A DNA stretch of 64,000 nt, taken from Hydrogenophilales bacterium (GTDB lineage: Bacteria > Pseudomonadota > Gammaproteobacteria > Burkholderiales > Thiobacillaceae). Every line of letters starts with the position of its first letter. Within the stretch, counting starts at the first letter, position 1. Below the pieces are notes generated by a model. It worked only from the letters and a program-made list of their open reading frames with translations. It did no database searches and was not told the DNA's origin. Location: the NCBI GenBank assembly GCA_016703155.1, contig JADJCP010000006.1:231191-295190 (forward strand), given 5' to 3'. Shown here in pieces: positions 1-8,731 of this stretch. Both the position numbers and the translations under genes were made by a program.

Positions 1-1
1 A

Positions 2-232
2 ATGGATCAGGGCATAGGCATGAACCCGGAACAGATGCTCCACATTTTCGATCGTTTCTATCGCGCGGATGGATCAGGCCCCATTCCCGGAACAGGATTG
101 GGGATGTGTCTGGTCAAGGAGATCATGGACATCTTCGATGGTCAGGTGGCGGTGAGCAGCACTCCGGGGGTAGGAACGGAAGTGACCCTTTGGCTGCCCG
201 TAGTCAATTCGACGTCGACGGCGGCTTTGTGA
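2..232 (+). CDS. Sensor histidine kinase, C-terminal fragment (5' end outside window)
   Basis: This is the end of the ATP-binding catalytic domain of a sensor histidine kinase. The fragment opens with a G1-type box (DQGIGM), continues with the F box (FDRFYRAD) and has the G2 box (GTGLGMCLVKEIM) near residue 31, then the usual closing strand (TPGVGTEVTLWLPV). The reading frame is open to the window edge, so the ATG at base 2 is internal and the true start lies upstream. It is followed after 30 bases by a receiver-domain gene, so the two probably form a two-component pair. The signal sensed cannot be judged because the sensor part is missing. Confidence 0.9.
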   Translation: MDQGIGMNPEQMLHIFDRFYRADGSGPIPGTGLGMCLVKEIMDIFDGQVAVSSTPGVGTEVTLWLPVVNSTSTAAL

Positions 233-262
233 CCCAAGCCACTCCATAATCGCAACAAAGCC

Positions 263-637
263 ATGTCCAATAATCGAATCATGATCGTCGACGACCAGGA
301 AGATATCCGGATACTGCTGCGACTGACCCTGGAGCCTATGGGCTGTGAGCTTTATGTGGCGACAAACGGCCATGAGGCCATTGATATAGCCAGGCGATAT
401 CAGCCTGATCTCATCATTCTGGATGTGATGATGCCTGGCGGCATGGATGGCCATCAGGTTTGTAGGGTGCTCCGTGCCGAGGCGGCAACCGCACACGCGT
501 ATATTATCCTGTTGAGTGCCCGTGGCCAGCAAAGCGATCTCAACGAGGGAAAACAAGCCGGGGCGGATCACTACATGCTGAAACCATTCAGCCCTATCGA
601 ACTAACCGACATTATCCGGTGTGCGCAAGCGCGATGA
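263..637 (+). CDS. Single-domain response regulator (CheY-like receiver)
   Basis: A stand-alone receiver domain of 124 residues with no output domain. The acidic pair is in MIVDDQED (D10/D11), the phospho-acceptor aspartate is in LIILDVMMPG (about D54), the switch Ser/Thr is in LLSARG, and the conserved lysine is in MLKPFSP (about K107). It lies directly behind the histidine kinase fragment, which is its likely phosphodonor. With no DNA-binding domain it must act by protein contact or as a phosphorelay intermediate. The Tad pilus operon starts about 1.1 kb downstream, but nothing in the sequence proves a link. Confidence 0.92.
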   Translation: MSNNRIMIVDDQEDIRILLRLTLEPMGCELYVATNGHEAIDIARRYQPDLIILDVMMPGGMDGHQVCRVLRAEAATAHAYIILLSARGQQSDLNEGKQAGADHYMLKPFSPIELTDIIRCAQAR

Positions 638-1735
638 TCCGATTTTCAAAGCACCGCTTGCTTTGCATTCGAACTGAATCCCCTGCGGGCATGCTGGCGT
701 AGTGGCGGTCAGCTGCCATTCATGCGGCTGGCGATGCCCGCATTTGCTGCATTCATGAGCATCCCGATCCCATGCCCCGCCCCATCGGTGATTGCATAAC
801 CAGCTTGAAAACGAAGCCATAGACCCCCCCTGAGCTACAACGCTTGTCCAGGCATCACGTAATCTTCGCTTCTGCGCCTCCAAGGCTGGGTGATCACCTT
901 AATAGCCACGAGCAACGGCACCCCATGCATGCGCATCCAGCGTGCCGCGACTGCGGGGCCGTGCCGGTCCAACACGATGATGCCGCTGCGCACCGTATTC
1001 GCTGTGTCACGGTCACTGCGCAAGTTGGGGCTCAATGTCATGGTTCGTGTGGCCTGGTGATCGCTTTTCATACTGTTTTCTTGCGGCAAGCTGTAGCCGT
1101 TGTATGTGTAGCCATAAACTGAAATGCACATGCGGCACAGCCTTGTTTAATCAATTATATAATTAATATGATAGTAGTGATATTTTTTACGCGTGTTGAA
1201 GCGTGGATACGCAGTGGCTCAGGCAGGCTGTGATGGGTCGCCAACCGGAAATTGGACTCTGCCTGACGCGGATGGCGCTTGTGCATGGTGACATCCATAC
1301 CGTCCGGGTGCGATAGGAATGCTTGGCCGTGAGCCACCCCATCCTGCGAGCCGCCCGGTAACGATCCGTGTGCTTATAGGCCTTTGGAAGAATAATGCAA
1401 GTCATTGTGCGTGCAGGTAATTGGTGCGAATTTAGAGGCACTAAAGCGGTCAATGCCTGCCTGGTATCCGCCCCTGCGACATTTTGTCGCAACCTCTCCA
1501 AGCTTCCGCTCAATGGGCGCCAAAGGACCAAGCTACGCCGTGTATTGGCACCATGTCTTCTATGATATTTTTGGTATTGAGCCACGGCGCTAGGACTATG
1601 GTCCAATAGCCATAGCGAAAGTCATGTGCTATATATATGCAAAAGTGATAATCAAAACATCGCTTTAGAGAGTTGCCATTTGCCTCGGCACCGTAACGAA
1701 TGGAAATTGATACTTTGACTTGCAAGGAGTCCGCG
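638..1735. other. Gene-poor stretch between two-component genes and Tad operon
   Basis: About 1.1 kb with no convincing conserved gene. The stretch near 1141-1195 is strongly AT-rich (runs of TAAT/ATAT) in an otherwise GC-rich window, and a second AT-rich patch at 1628-1680 just precedes the pilin gene and probably holds its promoter. Short open frames exist on both strands but overlap one another and lack recognisable domains; one weak candidate on the minus strand is listed separately. Confidence 0.5.
835..1071 (-). CDS. Possible small hypothetical protein
   Basis: A 78-residue frame whose middle (GIIVLDRHGPAVAARWMRMHGVPLLVAI) resembles, from memory, the short alpha-helical proteins of betaproteobacteria with a pattern of hydrophobic helix, HG, AA, hydrophobic, HGVP, and a basic tail. 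The start at 1071 is chosen because the similarity-like part begins after it; no clear ribosome binding site is seen. Overlapping frames on the plus strand make the call uncertain. No function is proposed. Confidence 0.25.
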   Translation of the reverse strand: MKSDHQATRTMTLSPNLRSDRDTANTVRSGIIVLDRHGPAVAARWMRMHGVPLLVAIKVITQPWRRRSEDYVMPGQAL

Positions 1736-1912
1736 ATGTGGAAAGCAATATTGGAGTTCATCCGTGATGAAGAGGGCGCTACCGCCGTGGAGTATGGTCT
1801 GATTGCAGCCTTGATCGCGGTCGTGATCTTGGGCGCGTTGACCGGTATCGGTACCCGGTTGAAGGCTGTCTTCAATTCGATACTGACTGCTCTTGGAGGC
1901 ACGGCTGTCTAG
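1736..1912 (+). CDS. flp: Flp-family type IVb pilin
   Basis: A 58-residue type IVb (Flp/Fap) prepilin, the structural subunit of the Tad pilus. It has a short positively/negatively mixed leader ending in Gly14, then the processed N terminus ATAVEYGLIAAL with the conserved Glu at mature position 5 and Tyr next to it, and a 20-residue hydrophobic helix. The start at 1736 is supported by AAGGAG at 1724-1729; an in-frame ATG at 1700 would add 12 residues with no leader character. It opens the Tad operon and is probably cleaved by the peptidase encoded next. Confidence 0.95.
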   Translation: MWKAILEFIRDEEGATAVEYGLIAALIAVVILGALTGIGTRLKAVFNSILTALGGTAV

Positions 1913-1945
1913 CATGGCAACTCGTTGACGGATCACGGATAGTTG

Positions 1946-2407
1946 ATGTTTGCCGCCAGTGCGTCGATTGCCTGGGCTGCGGTACTGGCTGTCTATGACT
2001 GGCGCTGGCGTCGATTACCAAACTGGTTGCTGTTATGCGGTATGGGTGTCGGATTGGTGCATGGCGCGATTCATGGGACGATGCCATTCGGTGCAACCCT
2101 GTCCGATGGTGCGGGAACGGCGGTGGTCGCACTCGCGGTGTACTGGCCGGCCTACCAACTCGGCTGGATGGGTGCGGGTGACGTCAAGTTCTGTGCCGTC
2201 ATCGGCTGGCTGGGTGGAGCCAAGGCGCTCTTGATGGTATTGCTTGCCGGCACGGTCATTGCCGGGTTGTTGGGTGTACTGCTGCTGCTACCTGGCATGT
2301 CGGAGTACCTGTCCAACTCGGAACTGGAACCCAGGCTGAGGCGACGCATACCGTTCGGTAGTGGTCTTGCGGTGGCATTCGTGGCCTGGTCAGTAGTGAA
2401 TATGTAA
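1946..2407 (+). CDS. tadV: Prepilin peptidase of the Tad system (TadV/CpaA, A24 family)
   Basis: Polytopic membrane aspartyl protease that removes the leader of Flp prepilin and the TadE/TadG-type pseudopilins. The first catalytic Asp is in AVYDWRWRRLPN near residue 18 and the second is in the GAGDVKF motif near residue 77, both typical of the A24A family. About four to six hydrophobic segments are visible. At 153 residues it is the short form that lacks the N-terminal methylase domain. A TTG immediately upstream (1943) is an alternative start. It follows flp by 33 bases. Confidence 0.92.
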   Translation: MFAASASIAWAAVLAVYDWRWRRLPNWLLLCGMGVGLVHGAIHGTMPFGATLSDGAGTAVVALAVYWPAYQLGWMGAGDVKFCAVIGWLGGAKALLMVLLAGTVIAGLLGVLLLLPGMSEYLSNSELEPRLRRRIPFGSGLAVAFVAWSVVNM

Positions 2408-2443
2408 TCGGGGCTAGCGCACAACTAGGATGGCAATAACCGA

Positions 2444-2893
2444 ATGGGCACCAGACGACGAAATCTTGTTCGTGGCTCGACCTACCGCCAGCGCGGTGCG
2501 GTAGTGATTGAATTCGCTCTGGTGTTCATTGTGTTTTTCATGGTGATGTATGGGGCGATCGCCTACGGAATCGTATTTGCGCTCCAGCATTCCCTAACGC
2601 ATGCTGCCAATGAAGGCGCGCGCGCCGCAGTACAGGATGTCGGCGACATCGCTGCGCGCAAAGCGCTGGCGCAAACTACTGCGTCGAATGCCGTCGTGTG
2701 GCTGGGCGCGCGCGCGCCCACGCCGACGGTGACTTCCGCCCCTTGTGCTGCCACGCCTTTCGTTTGCGTCAACGTAGCGCTAGCCTACGACTACGCCGCT
2801 AACCCGATTATTCCGCCCTTACCTGGACTGGGGCTTTTTCTGCCGGCCTTGATCACTTCCCAAGCCACCGTGCAGCTTGATGCCGTCAACTGA
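2444..2893 (+). CDS. tadE: TadE-like minor pseudopilin
   Basis: A 149-residue protein with a basic leader and a prepilin-like start (QRGAVVIEFALVF, with the conserved Glu), one N-terminal transmembrane helix, and a periplasmic tail. This matches TadE family minor pilins, which are processed by the TadV peptidase and needed for pilus assembly. A pair of cysteines near residues 103 and 108 could form a disulfide. It lies between the peptidase and cpaB, in the standard order for a Tad locus. Confidence 0.88.
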   Translation: MGTRRRNLVRGSTYRQRGAVVIEFALVFIVFFMVMYGAIAYGIVFALQHSLTHAANEGARAAVQDVGDIAARKALAQTTASNAVVWLGARAPTPTVTSAPCAATPFVCVNVALAYDYAANPIIPPLPGLGLFLPALITSQATVQLDAVN

Positions 2894-2925
2894 CAGGCTG
2901 CCACCCATCACATGGATTCGTTATC

Positions 2926-3864
2926 GTGGGCAAAACACAAAAAATCATTGGACTTGTTCTGATACTGCTTGCCTTAGGATTGGGCGGGTATGCCTGGATC
3001 TTGAGCTCCCGCATGGCCGCCGAGCAACAAGCGGCTCAGCCGAAAATGCAACCCGTGGTCGTTGCCTTGAACAGAATACCCGCTGGCATTCAGATCACCC
3101 CCGAGATGCTGGGCGTACTGATGTTTCCGACACGCCCGACAGGGGCGTATGCCGATGTGGATTCCGTCGCCGGCAACGTAGCCTCGGCAGACATCGCCGT
3201 GGGCGAGGCCATTCTCCAAGAGCGCCTTGGCGGAGGAATTCGGGCCATGTTGCAGCATCTCAATGCCAATGAACGCGCTGTCGCGGTACGTGTCGACGAA
3301 GTTATCGCCGTTGGTAACAGACTGGCCCCGGGCGACAGGGTGGACGTATTCCTAACCTTGCACCGGAATAGCGATGAGATATCCAGCACCCAGTCACGGC
3401 TCTTGCTGGAGCAGCTTCAGGTGCTTGCCCTGGGGAGCAAAGATGTCGGTGGCGCAAAGGCGGGCGCTGATAACAGTGGCGTAATGCGACCCGCTGCTGA
3501 AAACCCCAAAACCGCAGTGCTTGCGGTCAACGCGGCCGATATCGACAAGCTTGTTCTGGCGGCGGAAAGTGGCCATTTGATACTGGCACTGCGCCCAATC
3601 AATGAGCCGAAGCTAGGCGATCCGGCGTCGATGCCGACGAATACGGGTTTGAAAGACCCGCTGGCGACGACTGCCACCAAGGTTCAGAAACCCTTGACGC
3701 TTAAGCAGCTTGTCGCGATTACCGGGGAGCCAAGCGGCAACTCCGGTTCGCGAATCATGCGTAGTGCAACAAACGTCAGGATTGGGCACGAACCCGGAAG
3801 CTCAGTCATTGTGATGCATGGCCTGAGTGAGAAAACGGTGAATGTGAACAGGACTTTGCCATGA
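2926..3864 (+). CDS. cpaB: Flp pilus assembly protein CpaB/RcpC
   Basis: Periplasmic assembly factor of the Tad pilus, probably modifying or positioning the outer-membrane secretin. One N-terminal transmembrane helix (residues about 7-27) is followed by an SAF domain (VVVALNRIPAGIQITPEML onward, about 45-105) and an RcpC/CpaB domain (RAVAVRVDEVIAVGNRLAPGDRVDV). The start is GTG at 2926. Its stop overlaps the cpaC start by four bases (ATGA), indicating translational coupling. Confidence 0.93.
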   Translation: MGKTQKIIGLVLILLALGLGGYAWILSSRMAAEQQAAQPKMQPVVVALNRIPAGIQITPEMLGVLMFPTRPTGAYADVDSVAGNVASADIAVGEAILQERLGGGIRAMLQHLNANERAVAVRVDEVIAVGNRLAPGDRVDVFLTLHRNSDEISSTQSRLLLEQLQVLALGSKDVGGAKAGADNSGVMRPAAENPKTAVLAVNAADIDKLVLAAESGHLILALRPINEPKLGDPASMPTNTGLKDPLATTATKVQKPLTLKQLVAITGEPSGNSGSRIMRSATNVRIGHEPGSSVIVMHGLSEKTVNVNRTLP

Positions 3865-5267
3865 AATCCGCTGAACTTAACGAAAATAGACAGAACTGGC
3901 GCATGACCTTGAATGCTTTGAAACGATATGTCGATCATTCAGGATGCCGGCTGGTTAAACAGGCCGCTTTCCCGATTGTTTTCATAATGCAACTTGGAAC
4001 CGGGCTGGCTTATGCGGAACTGGTCGAGGTCGAAGCCGGCAGCCAGCAGACGATCAAGCTGGAGCAAGCCGCGCGGCGGGTCGCCATCGGCAATGAAGAG
4101 ATCGCCAGGGTCAAACTGCTCAACAAACAGGAACTCCTGTTGCAAGGGGTGAAACCGGGTGCCACCAGTCTGCTCGTATGGGCAAAAGGCAGCGTCACCC
4201 CCCTGAGTTACCGCATAAGTGTCCGAAAAGCCGCCGAAGGAGCTTTGCTCAAGGAGTTCTCCGGACTACGCCTCAAGGCATCCAGCGATCTGCTACTGCT
4301 CAGTGGTACTTCGGAGAATATGGCGCGACATGTCGCTGCCAGGGAAATCGCCCGACATGCCGACGGCGACGGTAAGGGCACGTTGCTCGACGCCGCGCAG
4401 TTGCCATACAACGGCGAAGTCCAGGTCGAGGTAAAGGTTGTCGAGCTGAGTCGGCGTGTGCTGAAACGAGCCGGACTAAATCTGTTCTCGAACACTTCGG
4501 GATTCTCCTTCGGCACGTTCGCTCCAAGCAGCTTGAGTAAAGTGCAGCTTGCCAACGATGCCATCAGCACTGAGTCGAGCCTGCCCGTAAGTCAAGCGCT
4601 CAACCTGGTCATGGGCGCGGCGTCGGAAGGTGTGGTCGGTGTATTGAGTATGTTGGAGGGCAACGGCTTCGCGAGGACGCTGGCGCAACCCGTCTTGGTG
4701 GCGCAAAGCGGCCAGACCGCAAGCTTCCTGGCCGGCGGGGAATTCCCCGTGCCAGTCCCGCAGGCACTCGGGCAAACCACCATCCAGTTCAAACCTTACG
4801 GGATTCGTCTGGATGTATCGCCAACCGTGCTGTCCGAAAACAGAATCGCGGTGAAAATTGCGCCTGAAGTAAGCGATCTGAATTTCGATAATGCTGTCAC
4901 CATCAATGGCGTTTCCGTCCCTAGCCTGTCCACTCGTCGAGCCGATACCAGCATCGAATTGGGCAACGGCGAGAGCTTTGTCATCGGTGGTCTCGTCAGC
5001 CAGAGCATCGTCAAGAACCTGGACAAGATTCCCGGATTGGGCGACATCCCCATACTCGGCATGTTCTTCAAGAGCGCGCGCCTGACCCGCGAGGACAAGG
5101 AATTGCTGATCATCGTAACGCCAAGGCTGGTTCGGCCGCTGGCCGCCAACAGCCCACTCGGAGTCCTTCCCGGCGCGGAATTGGCGGACTACAACCCGAG
5201 TTTGTGGGACATGTTGATTTCCTCCGATAAGGATGAGGCTGCCCGTTTCACTGGCCTCTCACGATAG
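3861..5267 (+). CDS. cpaC: Tad pilus outer-membrane secretin CpaC/RcpA
   Basis: Forms the outer-membrane channel of the Tad pilus. After a long N terminus with a hydrophobic signal-like segment (about residues 32-51), it has a pilus-type N-terminal domain (about 53-122, ending in TSLLVWAKGS), then the secretin core with VEVKVVELSRR, FLAGGEFPVPVPQ, GIRLDVSPTV and the terminal LLIIVTPRLVRPL. Length 468 aa is normal. An in-frame ATG at 3903 would shorten the unusually long pre-signal region, so the start is not certain. Confidence 0.94.
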   Translation: MKSAELNENRQNWRMTLNALKRYVDHSGCRLVKQAAFPIVFIMQLGTGLAYAELVEVEAGSQQTIKLEQAARRVAIGNEEIARVKLLNKQELLLQGVKPGATSLLVWAKGSVTPLSYRISVRKAAEGALLKEFSGLRLKASSDLLLLSGTSENMARHVAAREIARHADGDGKGTLLDAAQLPYNGEVQVEVKVVELSRRVLKRAGLNLFSNTSGFSFGTFAPSSLSKVQLANDAISTESSLPVSQALNLVMGAASEGVVGVLSMLEGNGFARTLAQPVLVAQSGQTASFLAGGEFPVPVPQALGQTTIQFKPYGIRLDVSPTVLSENRIAVKIAPEVSDLNFDNAVTINGVSVPSLSTRRADTSIELGNGESFVIGGLVSQSIVKNLDKIPGLGDIPILGMFFKSARLTREDKELLIIVTPRLVRPLAANSPLGVLPGAELADYNPSLWDMLISSDKDEAARFTGLSR

Positions 5268-5282
5268 GATTGACCCAGGATC

Positions 5283-6491
5283 ATGGTGGAAAAACGATTT
5301 ATCGTTGTTACCGATAACGAAGAACGGTTCAATGAACTGAGTGAATCCTTTAAAGCTGTCGGCGCTTCGGTCTGGCTTCATTGGAATACCGACCTGCTCA
5401 CCCAATTGGTCGGTTCATTGGGCACGGACATCCTGTTCATAGATTTCATCGGCGATAACATCGAGAAGGCAAAGGAGCTCACTCGGAGCTTGCTATCGGT
5501 GTATCCGCGACTCTGGGTGGTGGGCTTCTCCCATCGTGCCGACAGCGCCCTGATCCTCGAAGCCATGCGCGCGGGCGCGCGCGATTTCATCGAGCTGCAA
5601 TCGCCCATCGACAGCCTGCGCACAGTCAAGGGCATTCTGGAGCAATCGCCCACGCTGCCGGCCAAGCCTACCGGTCAGATGGTCACGATCCTCGGCGCGC
5701 GCCCCGGTATCGGAACTACTACAGCGGCCCTCCATCTGGCTTTGCTGTTGAAACAGGAATATCTGCCCGATGAGCCGGTTCTGCTGCTCGACTTCGGCTA
5801 TCCGGCGGGCGACGCTGCGCTTTATCTGGATACCAAGGTCGCCTTCAATTTTTGCGATGCCGTGCGCAGCCTGCGCCGCTTCGATCAAGCCTTGCTGAAT
5901 ACGGCTTTCGCCCATCACTCAAGCGGACTGGCGATCATGTCACTGCCGCACAATTTGAGCGATTTGCGCGACATCACGCCGACCGATGCCATGACCTTGC
6001 TCAGCCTGTTCAAGTCCTATTTCAAGGTGGTCGTCATCGATCTGGGCGGGTTCGCGGGCATAGACCTCTTGATGTACGCCCTAGGTATTTCGGACCATGT
6101 CGAGCTTGTCTGCGAGCAGAGCATACCTTCGGTATATTCCGCGCGTCAGCTGCTTCTGAATCTCAGGGAGCGAGGCTACGATACCGATACCGTCGGCCTG
6201 CTGACCGGTAAACACGATACCCGCATCGACATGACGCCCGCGCAAATCGCGCAAAATCTGCAATTGCGTCTGGACGGCAATCTGCCCCAACGCGCCGAGA
6301 AAATGATTGCGTGCGCCAACATCGGAAAGCCCTTGGTCGAGGTCGCGCCGAAAGATCCTTACCTTGATGTGTTGCGCGGCATCGCCGCTAGCCTGTGCGA
6401 CCTGCCTGGGCAGTCAGGCATCAGGAATCCGACTCAGAGCCGTTCGCTGCTAGCCCGGATCTTCAAGCCGTCGCGGTCTCCTGGGGAATAG
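5283..6491 (+). CDS. tadZ: TadZ/CpaE-like pilus localisation ATPase
   Basis: A 402-residue protein with an N-terminal atypical receiver-like domain (about 1-125) and a C-terminal MinD/ParA-type ATPase domain. The P-loop region reads ILGARPGIGTTTAALHLA, a degenerate form lacking the signature lysine of the deviant Walker A box, as is common in TadZ. TadZ/CpaE proteins mark the pole or site where the Tad apparatus is built. It sits between the secretin and the CpaF ATPase, with only two bases to the next gene. Confidence 0.92.
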   Translation: MVEKRFIVVTDNEERFNELSESFKAVGASVWLHWNTDLLTQLVGSLGTDILFIDFIGDNIEKAKELTRSLLSVYPRLWVVGFSHRADSALILEAMRAGARDFIELQSPIDSLRTVKGILEQSPTLPAKPTGQMVTILGARPGIGTTTAALHLALLLKQEYLPDEPVLLLDFGYPAGDAALYLDTKVAFNFCDAVRSLRRFDQALLNTAFAHHSSGLAIMSLPHNLSDLRDITPTDAMTLLSLFKSYFKVVVIDLGGFAGIDLLMYALGISDHVELVCEQSIPSVYSARQLLLNLRERGYDTDTVGLLTGKHDTRIDMTPAQIAQNLQLRLDGNLPQRAEKMIACANIGKPLVEVAPKDPYLDVLRGIAASLCDLPGQSGIRNPTQSRSLLARIFKPSRSPGE

Positions 6492-6493
6492 GC

Positions 6494-7801
6494 ATGGATT
6501 TCGATTTCGCCTTGGGGCATGATCCGAACAGCGATTTCCATCAGTCCGACGAGTTCCAGGACATCAAGGGCATGATGCATAGTCGCCTAGTCGACCGTAT
6601 CGAGGATCTCGGCGCCGATTTCGTCAACTGGTCGCCGACGATGGTCAAGCGCTTCGTGGCCCAGGAAGTGGAGAGCTTTACGGCCACCAACCGGATGCCG
6701 CTGAACACGACGGACATCCAGTGCATCGTCAAGGATCTGACCGATGAATTGATCGGCCTGGGTCCGCTTGAGGAACTGATGGCTGATGAGTCGGTCGCCG
6801 ATATCCTGATCAACGGATACAAGGAAGTATTCATAGAGCGCAAGGGCCTGCTCCAGAAAAGCAAAATTCGCTTTATCGACAACAAACATCTGATGCGTAT
6901 TGTGCAGAGGATCATCGCGCCGCTGGGGCGACGTGTCGACGAGGGCAACCCCATGGTGGACGCCCGGTTACCCAACGGTGGCCGCATCAATGTCATCATC
7001 CCGCCGGTCTCGTTGAATGGCCCGGTGGTGTCGATACGTAAGTTCCGCAGCAAGACCTTGCAGGCCTCCGATTTGCTGGCGTACGGCACACTGAACGAGG
7101 ACATGCTGGATTTCCTGCAACGGGCCACCCTGGCACGCTGCAATATCGTCATCAGCGGTGGCACGGGATCGGGGAAAACCTCGTTTCTGAACATGTTGAC
7201 CCAGTACATTCCCGAGGGCGAGCGCATCATCACCATTGAAGATGCCGCGGAACTCCAGCTACTTCACGAGCACGTCGTGCGCCTTGAAACCCGTCCGGCC
7301 GGGCTGGAGGATGTCGCCGAAGTCACTGCCCGGGATTTATTGCGCAACAGTTTGCGCATGCGGCCGGACAGGATCATCGTCGGCGAAGTGCGCGGCGGCG
7401 AGGCCGTGGAAATGCTCCAGGCCATGAATACCGGACATGACGGATCCATGTCCACGATACATACCAACTCGCCCCGGGAATGCCTGCACCGTCTGGAAAT
7501 GCTTTTGCACTTCGGCGGTTGGCAGGGCAGCGAAACGAATTTGCGCCGACAGATTGCCGGTGCCCTGGACTTGATCGTCCATCTGGCGCGCATGCCGAAT
7601 GGCAAGCGGAGGATTATCTCGATCAGCGAAATCACCGGCATTCAGGATGAAGTCATATCCTTGCAGGAGTTCTATCGCTATGAGCCGGCTCTTTTGCAAA
7701 GCCGGGAAGGCTGGGTTTTTACTGGCTGCCAGCCGGTTTCGCGTAAGTTGAAGCGCTTTTTGAAAGCCGATAGGCAACTCGCTGAGCCCAATCGTGACTG
7801 A
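6494..7801 (+). CDS. cpaF: Tad secretion ATPase CpaF/TadA
   Basis: Cytoplasmic hexameric ATPase that powers pilus extension and retraction. Walker A is GGTGSGKTSFLN, the Asp box region contains ITIEDAAELQL, and the family-typical RMRPDRIIVGEVRGGEA and GHDGSMSTIHTNSP (Walker B/His box) follow. The start at 6494 is chosen because it follows the tadZ stop directly and gives the usual 435-residue length; an upstream in-frame start would overlap tadZ by about 100 bases. The stop overlaps tadB by eight bases. Confidence 0.96.
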   Translation: MDFDFALGHDPNSDFHQSDEFQDIKGMMHSRLVDRIEDLGADFVNWSPTMVKRFVAQEVESFTATNRMPLNTTDIQCIVKDLTDELIGLGPLEELMADESVADILINGYKEVFIERKGLLQKSKIRFIDNKHLMRIVQRIIAPLGRRVDEGNPMVDARLPNGGRINVIIPPVSLNGPVVSIRKFRSKTLQASDLLAYGTLNEDMLDFLQRATLARCNIVISGGTGSGKTSFLNMLTQYIPEGERIITIEDAAELQLLHEHVVRLETRPAGLEDVAEVTARDLLRNSLRMRPDRIIVGEVRGGEAVEMLQAMNTGHDGSMSTIHTNSPRECLHRLEMLLHFGGWQGSETNLRRQIAGALDLIVHLARMPNGKRRIISISEITGIQDEVISLQEFYRYEPALLQSREGWVFTGCQPVSRKLKRFLKADRQLAEPNRD

Positions 7802-8717
7802 ATTTTATCTGACCATTGCCCTGGCTATCCTCTGTCTTGTGACGGCGGGGATACTTATGTGGCGTAGCGGACTGGATCAACAGCGTCAGAGAAGGAATCT
7901 CCACCGTCTCCAAACGGCATTGGACAGGGCAAACCTTCAGGGTGGTTTCGCCACTCCCCCTCAGCAGAGAAACTGGGCTACTCCGTTCATCGATGGCTGG
8001 CTAAACCGAGCCGGCTATGATCCAACGGCCCGATTGTATGGCTTGCTTGTCCTGCCAGCCCCGATCATGGCTTTTGTCGGCGGTGCATTACTGGGTCTAT
8101 GGGGAATGATGGTCGGACTCATGCTGTACCCTCTCGGGCTCAGTCTTTTCCTGCGCTGGCGTATCGAGCGCTTCCATGACCAAGTCGTTACACTGCTGCC
8201 GGGCTTCCTGGACTCGGTAGCGCGTATTCTGAGTATCGGCTCCAGCCTTGAACTGGCCTTCCGCAATGCGAGCGAAGAATGCAAAGAGCCATTGCGCGGC
8301 ATCACCGCGCAGATGTTGCTGCGTACAAGGGCTGGAATGGCGATCGAGGATGCCATGAACCAAGTCGCTGAAACCTATGCCATCAAAGATCTCAGCTTCA
8401 TGGCTTCGGTGTTCTACCTGGGGGTGCGCTATGGCGGTAACGCGCGGGCTGTCCTCGAAAGGATCGCACAGTCCATGCGTGAGCGGGAGCGCGGCCAGAA
8501 GGAGTTGCGCGCAATGACCTCGGAAACGCGCGCCAGTGCCTGGATATTGAGCGCGCTCCCCATCCTTGTTGGCCTGCTGACCTTGGCCAGCAATCCTACC
8601 TATCTGCTCGGTATGTGGTCCGATGCCCTGGGCCGTCAATTGCTGCTCGCCGCAGTGATATTACAGGCGGTCGGCATGTGGCTACTTTTCCGCATGGCCA
8701 GACTGCATTACCGCTAG
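7794..8717 (+). CDS. tadB: Tad inner-membrane platform protein TadB
   Basis: Type II secretion F-domain platform protein of 307 residues, GTG start overlapping the end of cpaF. An N-terminal membrane helix, two central helices (LLVLPAPIMAFVGGALLGLWG...), the cytoplasmic F domain (about 140-265, LLPGFLDSVARILSIGSSLE) and C-terminal helices are visible. TadB pairs with TadC to form the platform on which CpaF acts. Confidence 0.94.
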   Translation: MTEFYLTIALAILCLVTAGILMWRSGLDQQRQRRNLHRLQTALDRANLQGGFATPPQQRNWATPFIDGWLNRAGYDPTARLYGLLVLPAPIMAFVGGALLGLWGMMVGLMLYPLGLSLFLRWRIERFHDQVVTLLPGFLDSVARILSIGSSLELAFRNASEECKEPLRGITAQMLLRTRAGMAIEDAMNQVAETYAIKDLSFMASVFYLGVRYGGNARAVLERIAQSMRERERGQKELRAMTSETRASAWILSALPILVGLLTLASNPTYLLGMWSDALGRQLLLAAVILQAVGMWLLFRMARLHYR

Positions 8718-8731
8718 TGGATTTTACGATC

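Noticed and set aside
602..883. Minus-strand frame with a CxxC pair (CSKCGH)
   Set aside because: Only one cysteine pair, overlaps the receiver gene and another candidate; not enough for a zinc-ribbon call.
1187..1606. Minus-strand 139-codon frame before the pilin gene
   Set aside because: No domain or start signal, overlaps other equally poor frames, and the stretch is AT-variable intergenic sequence.
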